64,000 bases of DNA from Vespa crabro (lineage: Eukaryota; Arthropoda; Insecta; Hymenoptera; Vespidae): positions 3,162,001 to 3,226,000 of the forward strand of contig NW_025813595.1 in the NCBI RefSeq assembly GCF_910589235.1, in the 5' to 3' direction. Within the stretch, counting starts at the first letter, position 1, and every line of letters begins with the position of its first letter. Positions 27,876 to 43,600 of this stretch are shown here, piece by piece. Made by a program: the position numbers and the translations under genes. Under the pieces are notes generated by a model, which saw only the letters and a program-made list of their open reading frames with translations, was not told where the DNA came from and did no database searches.

Positions 27876-30800
27876 TTTGACGGCACTAATGATATTTATG
27901 ATAATAACGGTAAAAATAATAATAATAATAATATCGATAATAACGGTAATAACGGTTACAACGATAATAATAATAAAGAAATTACAATAATTACAATAAT
28001 AACGATAACAATTATAAAACGATAATAATAATAAAGGTAATAAAAATAATAACATTCATAATAAAAACAATATAATTATATTAACAGTTATGAGGACAAT
28101 AACGATTATTATAACAATAACAACGATGATATTAATAATAATAAAAACAATAATAACTATAATAACGGTAATAACGAAAATAATAATATAATCAATAACG
28201 ATAATTAAGTCAATAACGATAAAATAATAGCAATAATAACGATAATATCGATAATAATAATAACAATATTAACGATAACGTCGAAAAGGATAATAATAAT
28301 AATAAAAATACTACCGATAATATTGATAATAACAATAATAATAATAACAATGACAACGATAATATTATTAAAAATAATAACGATAATAACGTTAATAAAG
28401 ATAAAAATGATAATAATAATAAAAATTATAACGATAATAACGACAAGAATATTAATAATAATATTGATAAAAACAATAATAAATGTAATAATAATAATAT
28501 TCATAATAATATTAATAACGATATGGACCAAAATATCCATAATAATAGTAATAAAAGTAACAAGAGAAACATTAATAACTTTAAGAACGATATTGACGAT
28601 AATATGAATAACAATAATAACGATAATAACGAAAATAACGTTAACATCGATAATAATAATAACAATAATATCGATAATTACGATAATAACTATAATAATA
28701 GTAATAATGATAACACTAATAACAATAATAATGATAATAATGATAATAACGATAGTACCGTTAACAGCAATAACAATAATAAAGAAAATAACGATAATAA
28801 TAATAATAATAATAGGAGCAAGAATAATGATAATATACATAATATCGATAATAATAATAACGAAAATAGAGAAAATAGTAATAATAATAATAAAGATATT
28901 AACGAAAATATCAATGATAATAACAGGAATAATATTGATAATAACGATAAAAACGATAATCATAATAATAAAGACAATAACGATATTAACGTTAATAACG
29001 ATTATAAAAATACAATTACAACGATTACAGTAATAATAATAATATCGATAGTATCAATAATAACGATAATGACGATAATAATAATAGTAAAAATTATAAA
29101 GATTATAAAGATATAACCGATCAAAGCTATAATAATGATAATAACAATAACAATAATAGTAATAATCACAATAATAACAATAATAACAATAATAATGAGA
29201 ACAATAATAACGATAATAACCTTATTAACCAAAAAAATAATAACAATATTAACGATAACAACAAAATAATAATAATAATAATTATTATAATAATAATAAT
29301 TATAATAATAATAATAATGAAAATGAGAATAATAACGATGACAACGAAAATAATAATAAAAATAATAATTATATTAAAAATGAGGATAATAACGATGACA
29401 ACGAAAATAATAATAGTAATATTATCGATAATAAATATAATAACGAAAATAATGTTAATAATAATAATAATAACAATAACAATAATAACGATAATTACGA
29501 CAATAACGATATTAATAAGAATAATAACATCGATAATAAGGATAAGAACGATTAGAACGATAATATATTAAAATTTATGACAATATTAAAGATAATAATG
29601 ACAATAAACATAATATTAAATACGATAATAAGGTTATTAAAGATAATACCGATAATATTAATAATAGTCATATAGTTAAAAACTATATCAAAGAGAATAG
29701 CAATAATAACAATAACAATAATAACGATAATAACGATATTAACGATAATCATAACAATAATAATAATAAAGATAATACCGATATTTACGATAATAACGAT
29801 AATTGTGATAGTAACAATAAATATAGTAACGATAACAATGATGATAATGATAATGGCGATAATAATAATAATATTAACGATAATAACGATAATAACAATT
29901 ATAACGTTTTTATAAAAATAATAATATAGATAATATCGATAATAATAATAACTATATTAACGATAATAACAATAATAATAATAATAAAGAAAATAACGCT
30001 ATTAACGTATATAAGAGAAACACTAATAATAATAACAGTGATAATAACGATAATAAATATAATAACGAAAAAAGGAAAAACAATTATAAAAATGATAACG
30101 ATAATAACAATAATAATAATAAAAATAACGGTAATATCGATAATAACTACAATAATAATAATAACAGAAACGATAATAACGATAATAACGATAATAGCGA
30201 TAGTAATAGTAGTAATTATTAGAACAATAACAATTATAACGATAATACCGATAATAACGATAACAATAATAATAACTATATACGATAATATCGATAATGA
30301 TAATAAAGATAATAACGATTATGAAGATGATAATAATAATGATTGTAATAATAATAATAATGATATTAACGATAATAACGATAATAACTATAATAATAAT
30401 AATAAAAATAACGATAATAACGATAATAATAATAATAATAATAACGATATTAATGATATTAACAATAGGAACGATAATAATAATAATAGTAACGATAATA
30501 ACCATAATAATGATAATAACGATAATAATTATATTAATAGTAACAAAGTAAAGATAATAACGATACTAATAATAACAATAAAAACAATAATAACAATATT
30601 GACAATAATAATAATAAAATCGATAATAAGGATAATAAAAGTATGAACGACAATAGCATTACAATAATATCAATAATAACGATAATAACGATTATAATAT
30701 TAACGATAATAATTATAATGATAATTACTATTATAAGGATAATATTAATAATAATTATAACAATAAAAACAATGATAATGATAATAACGATAATAATAAT

Positions 30801-31290
30801 AACAATAATAGCTGTAACAATAAAACAGTAATAATAATAATAATACTAATAAGAATAATTACGATAATACCGATAATAATAATAATATTAACCGTGATAC
30901 CTATAATAACGAAAATAGTAATGACAATAATAACGATAATAATAATAATAACGATAATAACGATAATTATAATAACATTAAAGACGATAATTATGGTAAT
31001 TGCGAATAATTACTATAATAATAAAAATAATAATAAAAACAACAATAAAAATCATAATAATGATAATAAAATAACAATGATAATAATAATTATAATAACT
31101 ATAATAACGAGAATAATGATAATAACGATAATAAACATAACAATAAAACTAATATAACGATAATAACCTTAATAGCGATAATAATAATAATAATAGCGAT
31201 AGTAGCGATAATAACCATAATAACGATAATAATAATAATAAATATAAAGATAACATCGATAATAAGTATGATAATAATAATAATAATAAT

Positions 31291-31331
<41 letters not shown>

Positions 31332-32753
31332 TAATAACGATAATAATGATAATAAATATAAAATAATAATAATAAGAAGGGTATTAAGGATAATAATAAT
31401 AATAATAAAGTTAATAACGGTATTAATGATAATAACGATAATCATAATAATAATAATAATAAAGACAAAATCGGTATTAACGAATATAACGGAAATCATA
31501 ATATTTATAATGTCGATAGTAAGAATAATAACGATAAAAACGATTATTATAATAATAATATTAATATCCATAATAAAGATAGTAACGACAATATCGATAA
31601 TAATGAAGATAATAACAATAATAACGATATTAACAATAATAATAATAATAGTAATAACAATAATAACGATAATGATGATAATAACGTTAATAATGATAAT
31701 AACAATAATAATAATACTTAAAATAAAAATAATAACGGTAATAAAGATTATAATGATACTAACAATAATAATATTAATAATTATAGTAATAATAATGATA
31801 ATAACGATAATAACTATATTAATAGAAATAATAATAACAATATTTACAATAATGAAATAATAACGATGTTATCGATAATAATAATAACGATTATAACGAA
31901 ATATTCTAATAATAAAAATATCGATATTAACAATAATAACGATAATGACGATAATAATAAAAATAAGAATAACGATAATATCAATAAAAATTATAACACT
32001 ATTAACGATAATATCTATAATAATAATAATAATAACAATAATAACGATAATAACAATAATAATAATAACGATAAAAGAGATAACAGTAATAATAATACTA
32101 ACGATAGTAACGATAATTACAATAGGAACGATAATAACGATTATATCAATTATAATAATAACGACAATAACGTTAATAACGATAATAAAAAATAATAATA
32201 GCGATAATTGCGATATTAACGATAATAACTATAATAATAATAACAATAATAGCGATAAAAATGATACTATTTATAATAACAATAATAACGTTTATAACAA
32301 TAATAATAATAAAAATAAAAAAGATCATAAAAATTATAAATATTAGAACGATAATAATAATAATATTAATAACCATAATAACGATTATAATGATATTATC
32401 GATAATAATAGATGTTATAATAACAATATTAACAATGATGACGACAATAACGATAATAACGATAATAATATTAATAACAATAAGAACGATATCAGCGATA
32501 ATAATGATACTAATAATAATAATGTTAATGAAAATTAGGATAATAACTATGTCAACGTTAATAATATTAACAGAAATAACGATGAAAATTATAATAACGA
32601 TAATAGTAATAATAATAATAATGATAATAACGATAATATTGATAATAGAAATAATAGCGATAATAATTATAAAGATAATGACGATTATAATATTAATAAT
32701 AATAACGATATTAACGATAATTACGATAATAACGATAATAATAAAAACGATAA
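25303..32753 (+). repeat. AATAACGAT-type triplet satellite, block 3
   Basis: Satellite resumes directly at the LINE edge with the same orientation as before and continues to the second LINE. A 57-bp partial duplication is at 29,321-29,417. No gene, RNA gene or other unique segment is visible. Confidence 0.9.
29321..29417 (+). repeat. 57-bp offset local duplication
   Basis: AAATGAGAATAATAACGATG at 29,321 recurs as AAATGAGGATAATAACGATG at 29,378, and similarity continues for about 40 nt including ACAACGAAAATAATAATA. The offset of 57 is a multiple of three, as for the 303-bp duplication. Confidence 0.8.
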
Positions 32754-32762
32754 TTTTTTTTT
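32754..32762 (-). other. Poly(A) tail of island B
   Basis: T9 on +, between GATAA of the array and AAGGTCTG of the element 3' end. It is short and pure. Confidence 0.75.
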
Positions 32763-33039
32763 AAGGTCTGAGGATGCCAAACTTTATGCACTGACCCAGG
32801 TGCACTAGAGGAACCCTTTACCTTTTGGGTCCCGCGTTGAATTCCCTGGAGTGTCGGGCTAACCGTTAGGATAGGCATTACCGACTAATCTCATATCCAT
32901 CCTATTGGCATAGTGATACCACCCGGCACCGTAATGTGATATTAATTCATGATGGCGCCACTTCATCATGTCCCATTAATTAGGACTTCCACAATTTGGC
33001 TCTACGTGGCAGGAACTTGGTGCAACGTTGGTGGCACGT
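32763..33039 (-). other. 3' UTR of island B LINE
   Basis: About 277 nt from the ORF2 stop (33,040-33,042, TAG on -) to the tail, collinear with the 3' UTR of island A. The element end reads TTTGGCATCCTCAGACC on -, against TTGGCATTCACAGACC in A. Confidence 0.75.
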
Positions 33040-35064
33040 CTATGGGCATCCCATATCCTTCTTCTTTTTACGTAAGATTGCCCTCACGTAGCAGGCATCT
33101 CTGTTCCACTCCTTCTGCCCTCGCAGCATTTTCTTGACAATGTTGTCCGGCGAGATGTCATCGAGCTCCTGGTACAAGGCAAACCGTTCGATGCTCCACC
33201 GTGCACAAATGAAGAATCTGTGGTGGGCGTCGTCGAAGGTTGAGTCGCCATAGGGACATTTGCCGTCAGAAACCTTCCTCATCATTGAAAGGTAGGTGCA
33301 GAACAGTCTATGCCCTATCAAAAATTGGGTGGGGAAGATGTCGGCCTCCCCCGCCTACCGATTTAGCAGGTGTCCAGCCGACTGACGAGTCGGGCCGTCC
33401 ACCTGCCCCTAGACTCCCGTTCCCATTTTCTTTGCCAGGTCTCGATGCTGGTAGACCTGGCGAGCCATGATACCTCCTCCTTACCCAAAGCGGACCTTTG
33501 CTGGTGGACGAAATGTCTCTCCTGGGCTAGTAGATCTATCGGGAATACTCCCGCGAACACTAGCACCGCGGGCTCAGAGACCGTTCAGTAGGAGCAAGCG
33601 ATTCGGAGAGCGCACTTCCTCTGTACTGCGGATCTGCGCTTGCGATAATTATCTTTTCGCAGTGCCTCCGCCCATATTTATGCGCCGTACAGTATCACTG
33701 CTTCGACGGCACGCATCCGTATTCGCCTAATGCACGACCGGGGGCCGTTGACATTGGCCATAAGTGTGCCCAGCGTGGCTACAACTTTTGCCGCCTTGTC
33801 AGCCGCCCTTATTATATGCTTTCCGTAATTCAGTTTACAATCGAGGATTACTCCAATGTACGTGACAGATTGCTTTGCCTGGACCGTCGCATCTCCTACT
33901 GTGAAATTGCGCAAGGTGTTGATGCGCGTCTGCGTTAGTAGCACGATCTCTGTTCTCTGTGCTGCTACGGATAGCAAGTTCTCTTCCATCCAGAAGATGA
34001 CTCTGCGCATGACCTGGTTGAGCAGCAGCTGTGCCCCCTCCGTGTCTCTTACAGTTATGACAACTGCAATGGCGTCTGCGTACCCAACCAAGAAAGCGCC
34101 TTCAAGGACTGCCATGCGTAAGATACCGTCGTAGAAAATATTCCAGATATCCGGTCCTAGTATGGAGCCCTGAGCTGCCCCCGATGTCTACTCCAAGCTT
34201 TTTGGACCATCGCCAGTATTGTATTCTAGGAAGCGCTCGTTCAGATAATCCTCGAGTATTCGAAGTATGTACCCCGGAACTCTGAAATTACGTTCCAGCG
34301 CTTCCATTGCCAAGTCCCACCTGATGGAGTTGAAGGCATTTCTCTAAGGTGGCCAGCAGACACAAATGGCGGGAATGGTGATTCCCGCGCTCACTCATTT
34401 TTGCGGGCATGACACCCTCCTGAACTGCGTGGATGATAGATAGGCCGGATCGAAATCCATACTGGCAGGCAGCAAGATCCCCCGCTGCCCTCACAGCTGC
34501 GTGCAGCCGTGGCCTAAGCAGCTTCTCCAGGAGCTTGCCAGCCTCATCGAGCATACATATAGGCTTGTATGACGAAGCAGCATCTGCTGGACCCATGCTC
34601 ATGATGATGAGCACAAGTTTCGCTTTCTTCCACGGGGCCGATAAGATGCCCTCCCTGAGGCACATGTTGAACACGTTTTGCAAAAGCTCAGGGTGACTCT
34701 GCGAGACGGGTTTAATTACTTCCGCTGGAAGTCCGCCAGGACCTGGAGCATTCATGTTCCGCATAGAAGATGCGGCCCTGAGTAGCTCTTCTTCCGTAAA
34801 TTGTGACACCTCTGTTATCTCCAGGCGCAGCCATGCTAATCTTTCTCTTCGGCTGTGAGGGGAATACAGTATGCACGATGTATTCCAACGTCCTCGCGTC
34901 CTGAGGGATTCCTTGCGTTTGAGTTCCCAGCTTGCGAGTGACGATCTGATACCCTAATATTCACGGATTCTTATCGACTTCCAGGCACAGATACTTCCAT
35001 CGCCGTCGTTACTAGCCATGATTACCCACTTCAAAGCTTTTTTGGCCGCTTGATACTCTGCAGC
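33040..35064 (-). pseudogene. LINE ORF2 remnant: linker, reverse transcriptase, C-terminal domain
   Basis: Five frame segments on -. (1) 35,064 to ~35,000, linker (EYQAAKKALK). (2) ~35,000 to ~34,840, VDKNP, then a TGA at 34,961-34,963, then GYQIVTRKLG. (3) ~34,835 to ~34,345, RT fingers and palm (FTEEELLRAASS, APGPGGLP, SYKPICMLDEAGKLLEKL, QYGFRSG). (4) ~34,345 to 33,365, RT palm and thumb (RNAFNSIRW, SGAAQGSILGP, VGYADA, KQSVTYIGVILD, MANVNGPR, FPIDLLAQE, GRWTARL), with stops at 34,188, 33,678 and 33,585. (5) ~33,365 to 33,040, C-terminal domain with a stop at 33,355, then TQFLIGH, a CPYG...H...C knuckle and NIVKKMLRG. The RT box that is YADD in the family reads YADA here (34,071-34,073), removing a catalytic Asp. 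Other open frames in the island are shadows. Confidence 0.88.
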
Positions 35065-38000
35065 AAAATAATAATCATAATAACGATAATAACGATAAGA
35101 ATGATAATATCGATAATCACAATAACAATATTAACGATTATATCGATAATAATAATAATAGTAATGGCAAAAATAAAGTTAACAACGACAATGACAATAA
35201 TAACGATAATAATAATAATAATAATAGTAATAACAATAATTACCATCATAACGATAGTAACGATAATAACGATAATAATAATAACGATAATGATGGTAAT
35301 AATATTAATAAAAACAATTATAACAATAATTACGATAATAACGATAATAACATATAATAACGACAATAGTAATAATAAAAATCACGATAGTGATGATAAT
35401 AAAGATAATATTAAAAATAATAATATTAATAACAATAATAGCGATTATAAAGGATGTAATGAAAATAAGATTAATAATAGACAAAAATAATAATAATAAT
35501 AACAAAATTAACGGTGATATCGGTAACAATAATAATAATGAAACAATAATAACTGTAACAACGATAATAACGTCTATAATAGTAACGATAATAACGATGA
35601 AAACGATAATAGCGACAATAACAATAATTAGTTTAACGATAATATCGATAATAATAATAACAAAATTAACTATAATATCAATAATAATAATATTAGCAAT
35701 AAAAATAATAATGATAATAACGATAATAACTATAATTACGATAATAACGATAATAACGTCAATAGCGATTATAAGGATAATAATAATAGTAATAATAACA
35801 ATAATAACAATAATAAAGATTATAACGATAACAATATTAACGATAATTTCGACAATGTTAATAATAATAAAAACGATAATAATATGAATAATAATAAAGA
35901 TTATAACGATATTAACGATAGTAAGGATAATAATGATAATAACGAGAATAACGATAATATAGATAATAATAATAACAATATTAAGGAAAATAGCGATATT
36001 AATAATAATAATAATAATAAAAATAATAACGATAATAACGATTATAATAATAACGATAATAATAATAATAATAATAAGTATAACGATAATGACGTATATA
36101 ACGATAATAATAATAGTAGCAATAACAATAATAAATGTAATAACGTTAATAACCATAATATGAAAACGACATTAAAAATAATATTGGTAGTAATATTAAC
36201 AATAATAATAATAATTACGTTAGAAACGATTTTAATGATAATAATAATTAAAATAACAATAATTAAGATAATAATGTTAATAGAGATAATATCGATATTA
36301 ACGATAATAATATTAATAATAATAAAAATAAAGATAATAATGTTATTAACGATAAAGACAATAATAAAGAATGTAACCATAATAACGATAATGATGATAA
36401 TATCGATAATAATAATAATGATAAAAACTTTGTTAAGGATAATAATAATAACGATTATAACAAAAATAAAAATAATAATTTCTTCGATATTAACAATATT
36501 AATGATAATGAGGATCATTATAATAATAATAATAATAACGATTATAACGATAAAAACGATAATAACGATAATAATAATAAAATTAATAATAATAATAACG
36601 TTAATAACTAAATTAATAATAGCAATAATAACGATAAAACCGATAATAATGACATTAATAGTAGTAACTACAATAACGATAATAGCAAGAATAGAATTAC
36701 GATAATAGTAATAATAATAATAGCGATAATAACGATATTAACGATAATAACGATAATAAGAATAACTATTATAACGATAATATCCATAATAATATTAATA
36801 ACGATAATAATTATTTTAATAATAGCAATTATAACGATAATAACGATAATAATATTAATAATAATAATAATAACGAAGGTAATGATTATATCTATGACAT
36901 CGATGTTATAAAAATAACAATAACAACGTTTATATCGCTAATAACGATTATAATAATAACGATAATGAAGATGGAAATAATATTAATAAAACGAAAATAA
37001 CGAAAATTTCGATATTAATGATAATAATAATAATGTAAATAAGGATAATTACGAAATTAATAATGATAATAACAACAATAATAAAGATAATAAAGAAATT
37101 GAAAATAATAATAATAAAAATAATAATAATAATATCGAAAATAACTATAATAACGATAATAACAATGATAGAAATAATAACAATAATAATGATAATAATA
37201 ACAATAATATTAATAAACATAATAACGATAATAAGGATAATAACGATAATAAAAATAATGATAACAACAATATTGACTGTAACGTCGATAATAACAATAA
37301 TATTAATATCGATAATAAAGATAATATCTATAATAATAATAACGATTATAACAATAATAATGATAATAACGATAATAACACTTTTAAAAATAATAATAAT
37401 AGTAATAATAAAGATAATGAAGATATTAGAGATTCTAACGATAATAATAATATTTATAAGAACAATAATACATATTAAAACGACAATAATAATAATAATA
37501 ATAATAATTATAACAACGATAATAACGATAATAAGGTTAATAATAATAGTAATAATGACAATGGTAGGAATAATGACGATAATAACGATAATAAAAATAA
37601 TAATTATAACGGTAAAATGATATTAATAATAATAATAATGACAATAAAAACGATAATAACGATAATAATGATAATTACGTTAATAACGATCATAAAAATA
37701 ATAATAATAGTAATATTAATGATAATGACGATATAAAAAGATTCTAACGATGATAATAATAAAAATAATAACGATAATAACGATTATAATGATATGAACG
37801 AGAATAATATTAATAATAATAACAATAATAACGATAATAACGATAAAGATAGTAGCAATAACAAAAATATTAAGAATAATAAGTATAATAACGACAATAA
37901 CGATAATAATGGTAGTAATAATAAGAGTAATAATAATAATAATGATTAAAAAGATTTTAGTGATAATAATCATAACGATAATAACGATATAATCGATAAT

Positions 38001-38067
38001 TATAATAACAATATTTACGATAATATCGATAAGAATAATAATAATAACAATAATAACGATAATAACG

Positions 38068-38108
<41 letters not shown>

Positions 38109-40575
38109 GTTAATTACGCTAATAACGATAGTAATAATAACGATAATAACGATAATAGCAATAATAATAATTAAGATAATAACGTTAATAACGATATTAA
38201 CGTTAATATCGATAATAATAATATTAACAATAATAATGACAATATTAATAATAATAATAATAATAATGATAATAACGATATTAAAGATAATAATAATAAT
38301 ATTAATAATAAAGATAATAACGTTATTAAGCATAAAAACGATTATAACGATTATAATGATAAGATCGATAATAATGTTATTTGAAATAACAATAATAACA
38401 ATATTAACGATAATAATAATAATAATATTTATAATAATAATAATGACGATAATAATGATAGCAATAGTAGTAATAATAACATTATTATCAATAATAAAAG
38501 TATTGAAGTCAATAACGATGAAAAAAATAAGAATAATTACAATAAAAACGTTAATATCGATAATAATACTAATAATAGTTATAACGATAATTACAATAAT
38601 TTCAAAAATAACGATAATAATATTATCATTAATAACAATGATTTCTATAATAACTATAAAAACATTAATAACGACATTAATAATAACGATAATAACAATA
38701 AGAATAAAAATAAGAGTAACAATGATAATGATTATAAACATAATAAATATAACAATAATAACGAAAATAACGAAAATAATAAAATTAATTTTATATTAAT
38801 AACGATAGTAACGATAATAACGATAACAATAATAACAATAATAATGATAATAACAATAAGAATAATAATAATAATAATGAAGATAATAACGATATTAAAA
38901 ATAATAACGATAATAATAATAACAATAATCACGATAATAACGATAATATCGATAATAATCATATCGATATTAAAGATAATAACTAAAATATTAAGAAGAA
39001 TATTAACGGTAATAACTATTATAATGATAATAACCATAATAACGGTAATAAAAATAACAATAATAACGATATTAACGAAAATAATAATAACAATATTAAC
39101 GATAATAACGATAATAACGATTATAATAGTAACGATAATAACGATAATAATAATAATAATAATAACGATAATAAAGATAATAACGATCATAACTATAATA
39201 ATAATGATAATAATAAAGATAATGAAGATATTCACGACAATAATAATAATTATAATAACTATAATAAAAACGATAATAACGCTAATGCCTATAATAATAA
39301 TAATAGTAATAACAATAATGTCGATAATAAAAATAATATCAACAATAATAATAACAATATTAACGATAATATCGATAGTAATAATAATAATAATAACGCC
39401 AATGAAGATAATAACGACAATAATAATATTATTTATAACTATAATAATAACGAAGGTGTCGTTGTTAAAGATAATAATAATAGTAATAATAAAAATAATA
39501 GCAATAATAAAGATAATAACGATATTATTAATAGCAATAATAATGTTAATAACGATAATATCGACCAAAATAATTGGAATAATAACAATAATAAAGATAA
39601 TAGCGATAATAAAAAAATAACGATAATAATAATAACGATAGTAACGCAAATAACAATAATAACGATAAAAATAGTATTAATAATAACAATAATAACGATA
39701 ATAAAGGTTATAACGATTATAATATTAACGATAATAACGACAATATTAATATTAATAATAACGATAAATACTATAATAACTATTAAATTATTGATAATAA
39801 TAAATATAATAACGGTATTAACAATTATACCGATAATAACGGTAATAACGATAATATAGATAATAATACTAACAATATAGCGATAATAACGATATTAATA
39901 ATAGTAATAAAAATAAATTTAATAACGATAATAGAAATAATAATATTAACGATAATAACGACAATAAAGATAACAATATTAAGAATAATATATAAAACAA
40001 TGATATTAACGTTAATAATGTTAATTATAATTACAATAATAATGATAACAATGATAATTATGATAATAACCATAATAACTATTTAACAATAATAATAATA
40101 ATAACCATAAAATATATAATAATGGTAACGTTAATAAAGATAATAAAGATAATAATAAAAAAAATAATTACGATAATAACGATATGAATGATGTTATCGG
40201 TAAAAATAATAACAATAATAAAGATAATAAAGGTAATAAAAATAAAAATAATTTCGATAATTATGATATTAATGGGGATATCTAAAAAAGTAATAACAAC
40301 AGTAACATTAATAACACTAATAACGATAATAACGATAATAACGATAATAACAATATTAATATTAATAACAAACGAAAATAAAAATATTAAAGATAATAAT
40401 AATAATAATAATTATAATAATAATAATAATAACAATAATAATAATAATAATAATGATATTAACGAAAATAACGATAGCATTAGTAGTAGTAATAACAATA
40501 TCGACAACAATAAAAATAATGAAGTAAATAACGATGAAAAAAATAAGAATAATAATAATTACAGCGTTAATATCG

Positions 40576-40632
<57 letters not shown>
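40576..40632 (+). repeat. Pure (ATA)n microsatellite, 57 bp
   Basis: About 19 uninterrupted ATA units, embedded in the diverged satellite and flanked by ATATCG on the left and GTAATAATAG on the right. Confidence 0.9.
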
Positions 40633-43600
40633 GTAATAATAGTTATAACGATAATTACGATTATAACAAAAATAACGATAATAATAATAGCAATAAGAAC
40701 AATGATTTCTATAATAACTATAAAAACGTTAATAACGATATTAATAATAGCGATAATAACGATAATAACGATAATATTAAAAATAAGAGTAACAATAAAA
40801 ATGATTAAAACGATATAAATATAACAATAATACCGATAATAACGAAAATAATAAAATTAATTTTATAATAATAAAGATAGTAACGATAATAGCAATATAT
40901 TTAATACTGAAAATTACGATAATATTGATAATAATAATAATAATAATGACTGTAGTAACAACGTTAAAAATAATAATAATGACGAAAATAACGATAATGA
41001 CGATATTAATAACAATAATGAAATAATAACGATAATAAAGATAATAACAAAAGTAATAGTATTAAGAATAATAAAAACCACAATAATAACGATAATAACC
41101 TTAAGAATGATAACAATAATAACGATAATAACGATATTATAGCTAATTATAACAACTTTAATAACTATAATAACGATTTTTATGAGAATAATAATAATAA
41201 TAATAACAAAAATATCGATGATAACGACATTAATAATTACGATATTAACGGTAATAAAGATAATAACGATAAATGATAATAGTAATAATAATAAAGGTTA
41301 TATCGATATTAAAGATAATAACTATTATCATAATATTATTAATAACGTTAATAAAAATTATAACGATAATAACGATAATGACAATAATAATAACATCGAT
41401 AATAACAATTACAACGACAATAATAATAAAAATAATAACTATAATAATAATAATAATAGTAATAACGATAATTACGATAATAACGATAGTAATAACAACA
41501 ATAATAACGATAAGAATAATAATAATAATAATAACAATAAAAACGAAGTATAATAATGGTAACAATAATGATGATAGTAACGATAATAACGATAATATTA
41601 ATAATATAAATAAAGATAACATCGATAATGACGATAATGCGATAAGAATAATATTATTAGCGATAATAACGATAAAAACAAAAATAACAATATTCATAAT
41701 AATTATATTATCCATAATAACGATAATAAAGATAACAAAATTAACGTTAATAAATATAATATCTATTATAAAAATAACTATAATAAAGATAATAATAATA
41801 TTAATAATAAAAATAATAACAATTATAGCGTTAATAATATTAATAATAAAGATGATACCGATATTAACGATAATAATGATAATAATAATAACTATATTAA
41901 GGATAATAACGATAATAACGATAATATCATTAATAATAACAATAATAATAATATTAATAATAACGATGAATACGATAACAACGATAATAATAGTATTAAT
42001 AATAACAATATTTACAATAATAAGAAAAATAATAAAATCAAAGGCAATAAAAACTAAAATAACATTATTAACGATAACGATAATAACGATAATAACAATA
42101 ATCATGATAATAAAAATAATTACAATAATAACGATAATAAAGATAATTGTAATAATAGTAATAACGATAACATCGATAAAGAAGATAATCGTAATATTAG
42201 TAATAACGGTAATAAGGATAATAACGATAATAGTAATAACAAAAAAAGCGGTAATAAAAATGATAATAACGAAAATAATAATAATAATAATAACAATAAA
42301 ACTGATAATAAGTGTAATAATGGTAACAATAATGATGGTAATAAAGATAATAACGTTAATATTAACAACAGAAATAAATATAACATCGATAGTAACAAAA
42401 ATAAGATAATAATAATATTAATAGCGATAATAATGATAAAAACGAAAATAACAAAATTCAAAATAATTATATTAGCAATAATAACGATAATAACGATAAT
42501 AATAATAATAATAAAAACGATAATAACGATAATATCGATAATAATAATAATAATATTAATGATAATAACAATTATAGTAATATTAATAATAATGAAATTA
42601 ACGATAATGACGATAATAATAATAATACTAACAACGATTATAAGAATAATAACGATACCATCGAGAATAATAATAACAATAATATCGATAATAGCGATAA
42701 TAACGATAATAACATTATTCATAGTAATAAGAATAAAGATAATATCGATAATATGTGTAATAATAATAAAGTTTATAACGATTAAAACGACAATAATAAT
42801 AATAATAATAACAATTAGAATAATAACGCTAATAACTATAATAATGAGAACAATAATAACGACCAAAACGTTAATAAAAATAAAAATAATAGCAATAATA
42901 GCGATAACATCGATAATAACAATCATCGTAATAATAACGATAATAGTGGTAATAACTATGATAACGATAATAATAATAACAATAATAACGATAATAAGGA
43001 TAATAACGGAAATAACGATAACAATAATATTAATAATAAAGATAATAATGATATTTACGAAAATAACGATAATAATAATAGCAATAATAACAATAATACC
43101 GATATTAATAATAAAAAGCATAATAAAGTTAGTAACGATTATATTAATACTAATAATAATGTTAATAACGTTATTAACGGTAATAACGATAATTTCGATT
43201 ATAATAATAACAATAAAATCGATAGTAAGGATATTAATTATAACAATAATTACATTAATTACGATAATAATGACAATAGTAATAATAATAATAACCATAA
43301 TAACGATAATAACATAATATAACGATTATAATATTAACAGTAATAACGATAATAAATATTTTTACGATAATTTTTATAACGATAATAACGATAATAACGA
43401 TAATAATAATAATAATATCAAAGGTTATAACGATATTTACTAAAATAACGATAATCATATTAATGACGATAATAATAATAATAATAATTACATTAATAAC
43501 GATAATAACGATTATAGTGATAATAACTATAATAACGTTATTATCTATAAGAGTAAAAGTAATGATAGAGATATAATAATAATAATGTTAATAACGTTAT

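Larger units (their letters stand above)
32754..35064 (-). mobile_element. R1-clade-like LINE, 5'-truncated copy (island B)
   Basis: About 2.3 kb of balanced-composition DNA on -, with poly(A) at 32,754-32,762 (T9 on +), 3' UTR 32,763-33,039 and ORF2 remnant 33,040-35,064. It starts inside the linker between endonuclease and reverse transcriptase, so ORF1 and the endonuclease are missing. The RT fingers/palm, thumb and C-terminal domain are all recognisable. Same family as island A but independently truncated. Not functional: several frameshifts and stops plus a mutated RT active site. Assignment to the R1 clade is from motifs known in that family. Confidence 0.9.

Noticed and set aside
33240..34696. 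Several 70-90 codon frames on + in island B
   Set aside because: They are antisense to recognisable LINE reverse transcriptase and C-terminal domain sequence and have no features of their own.
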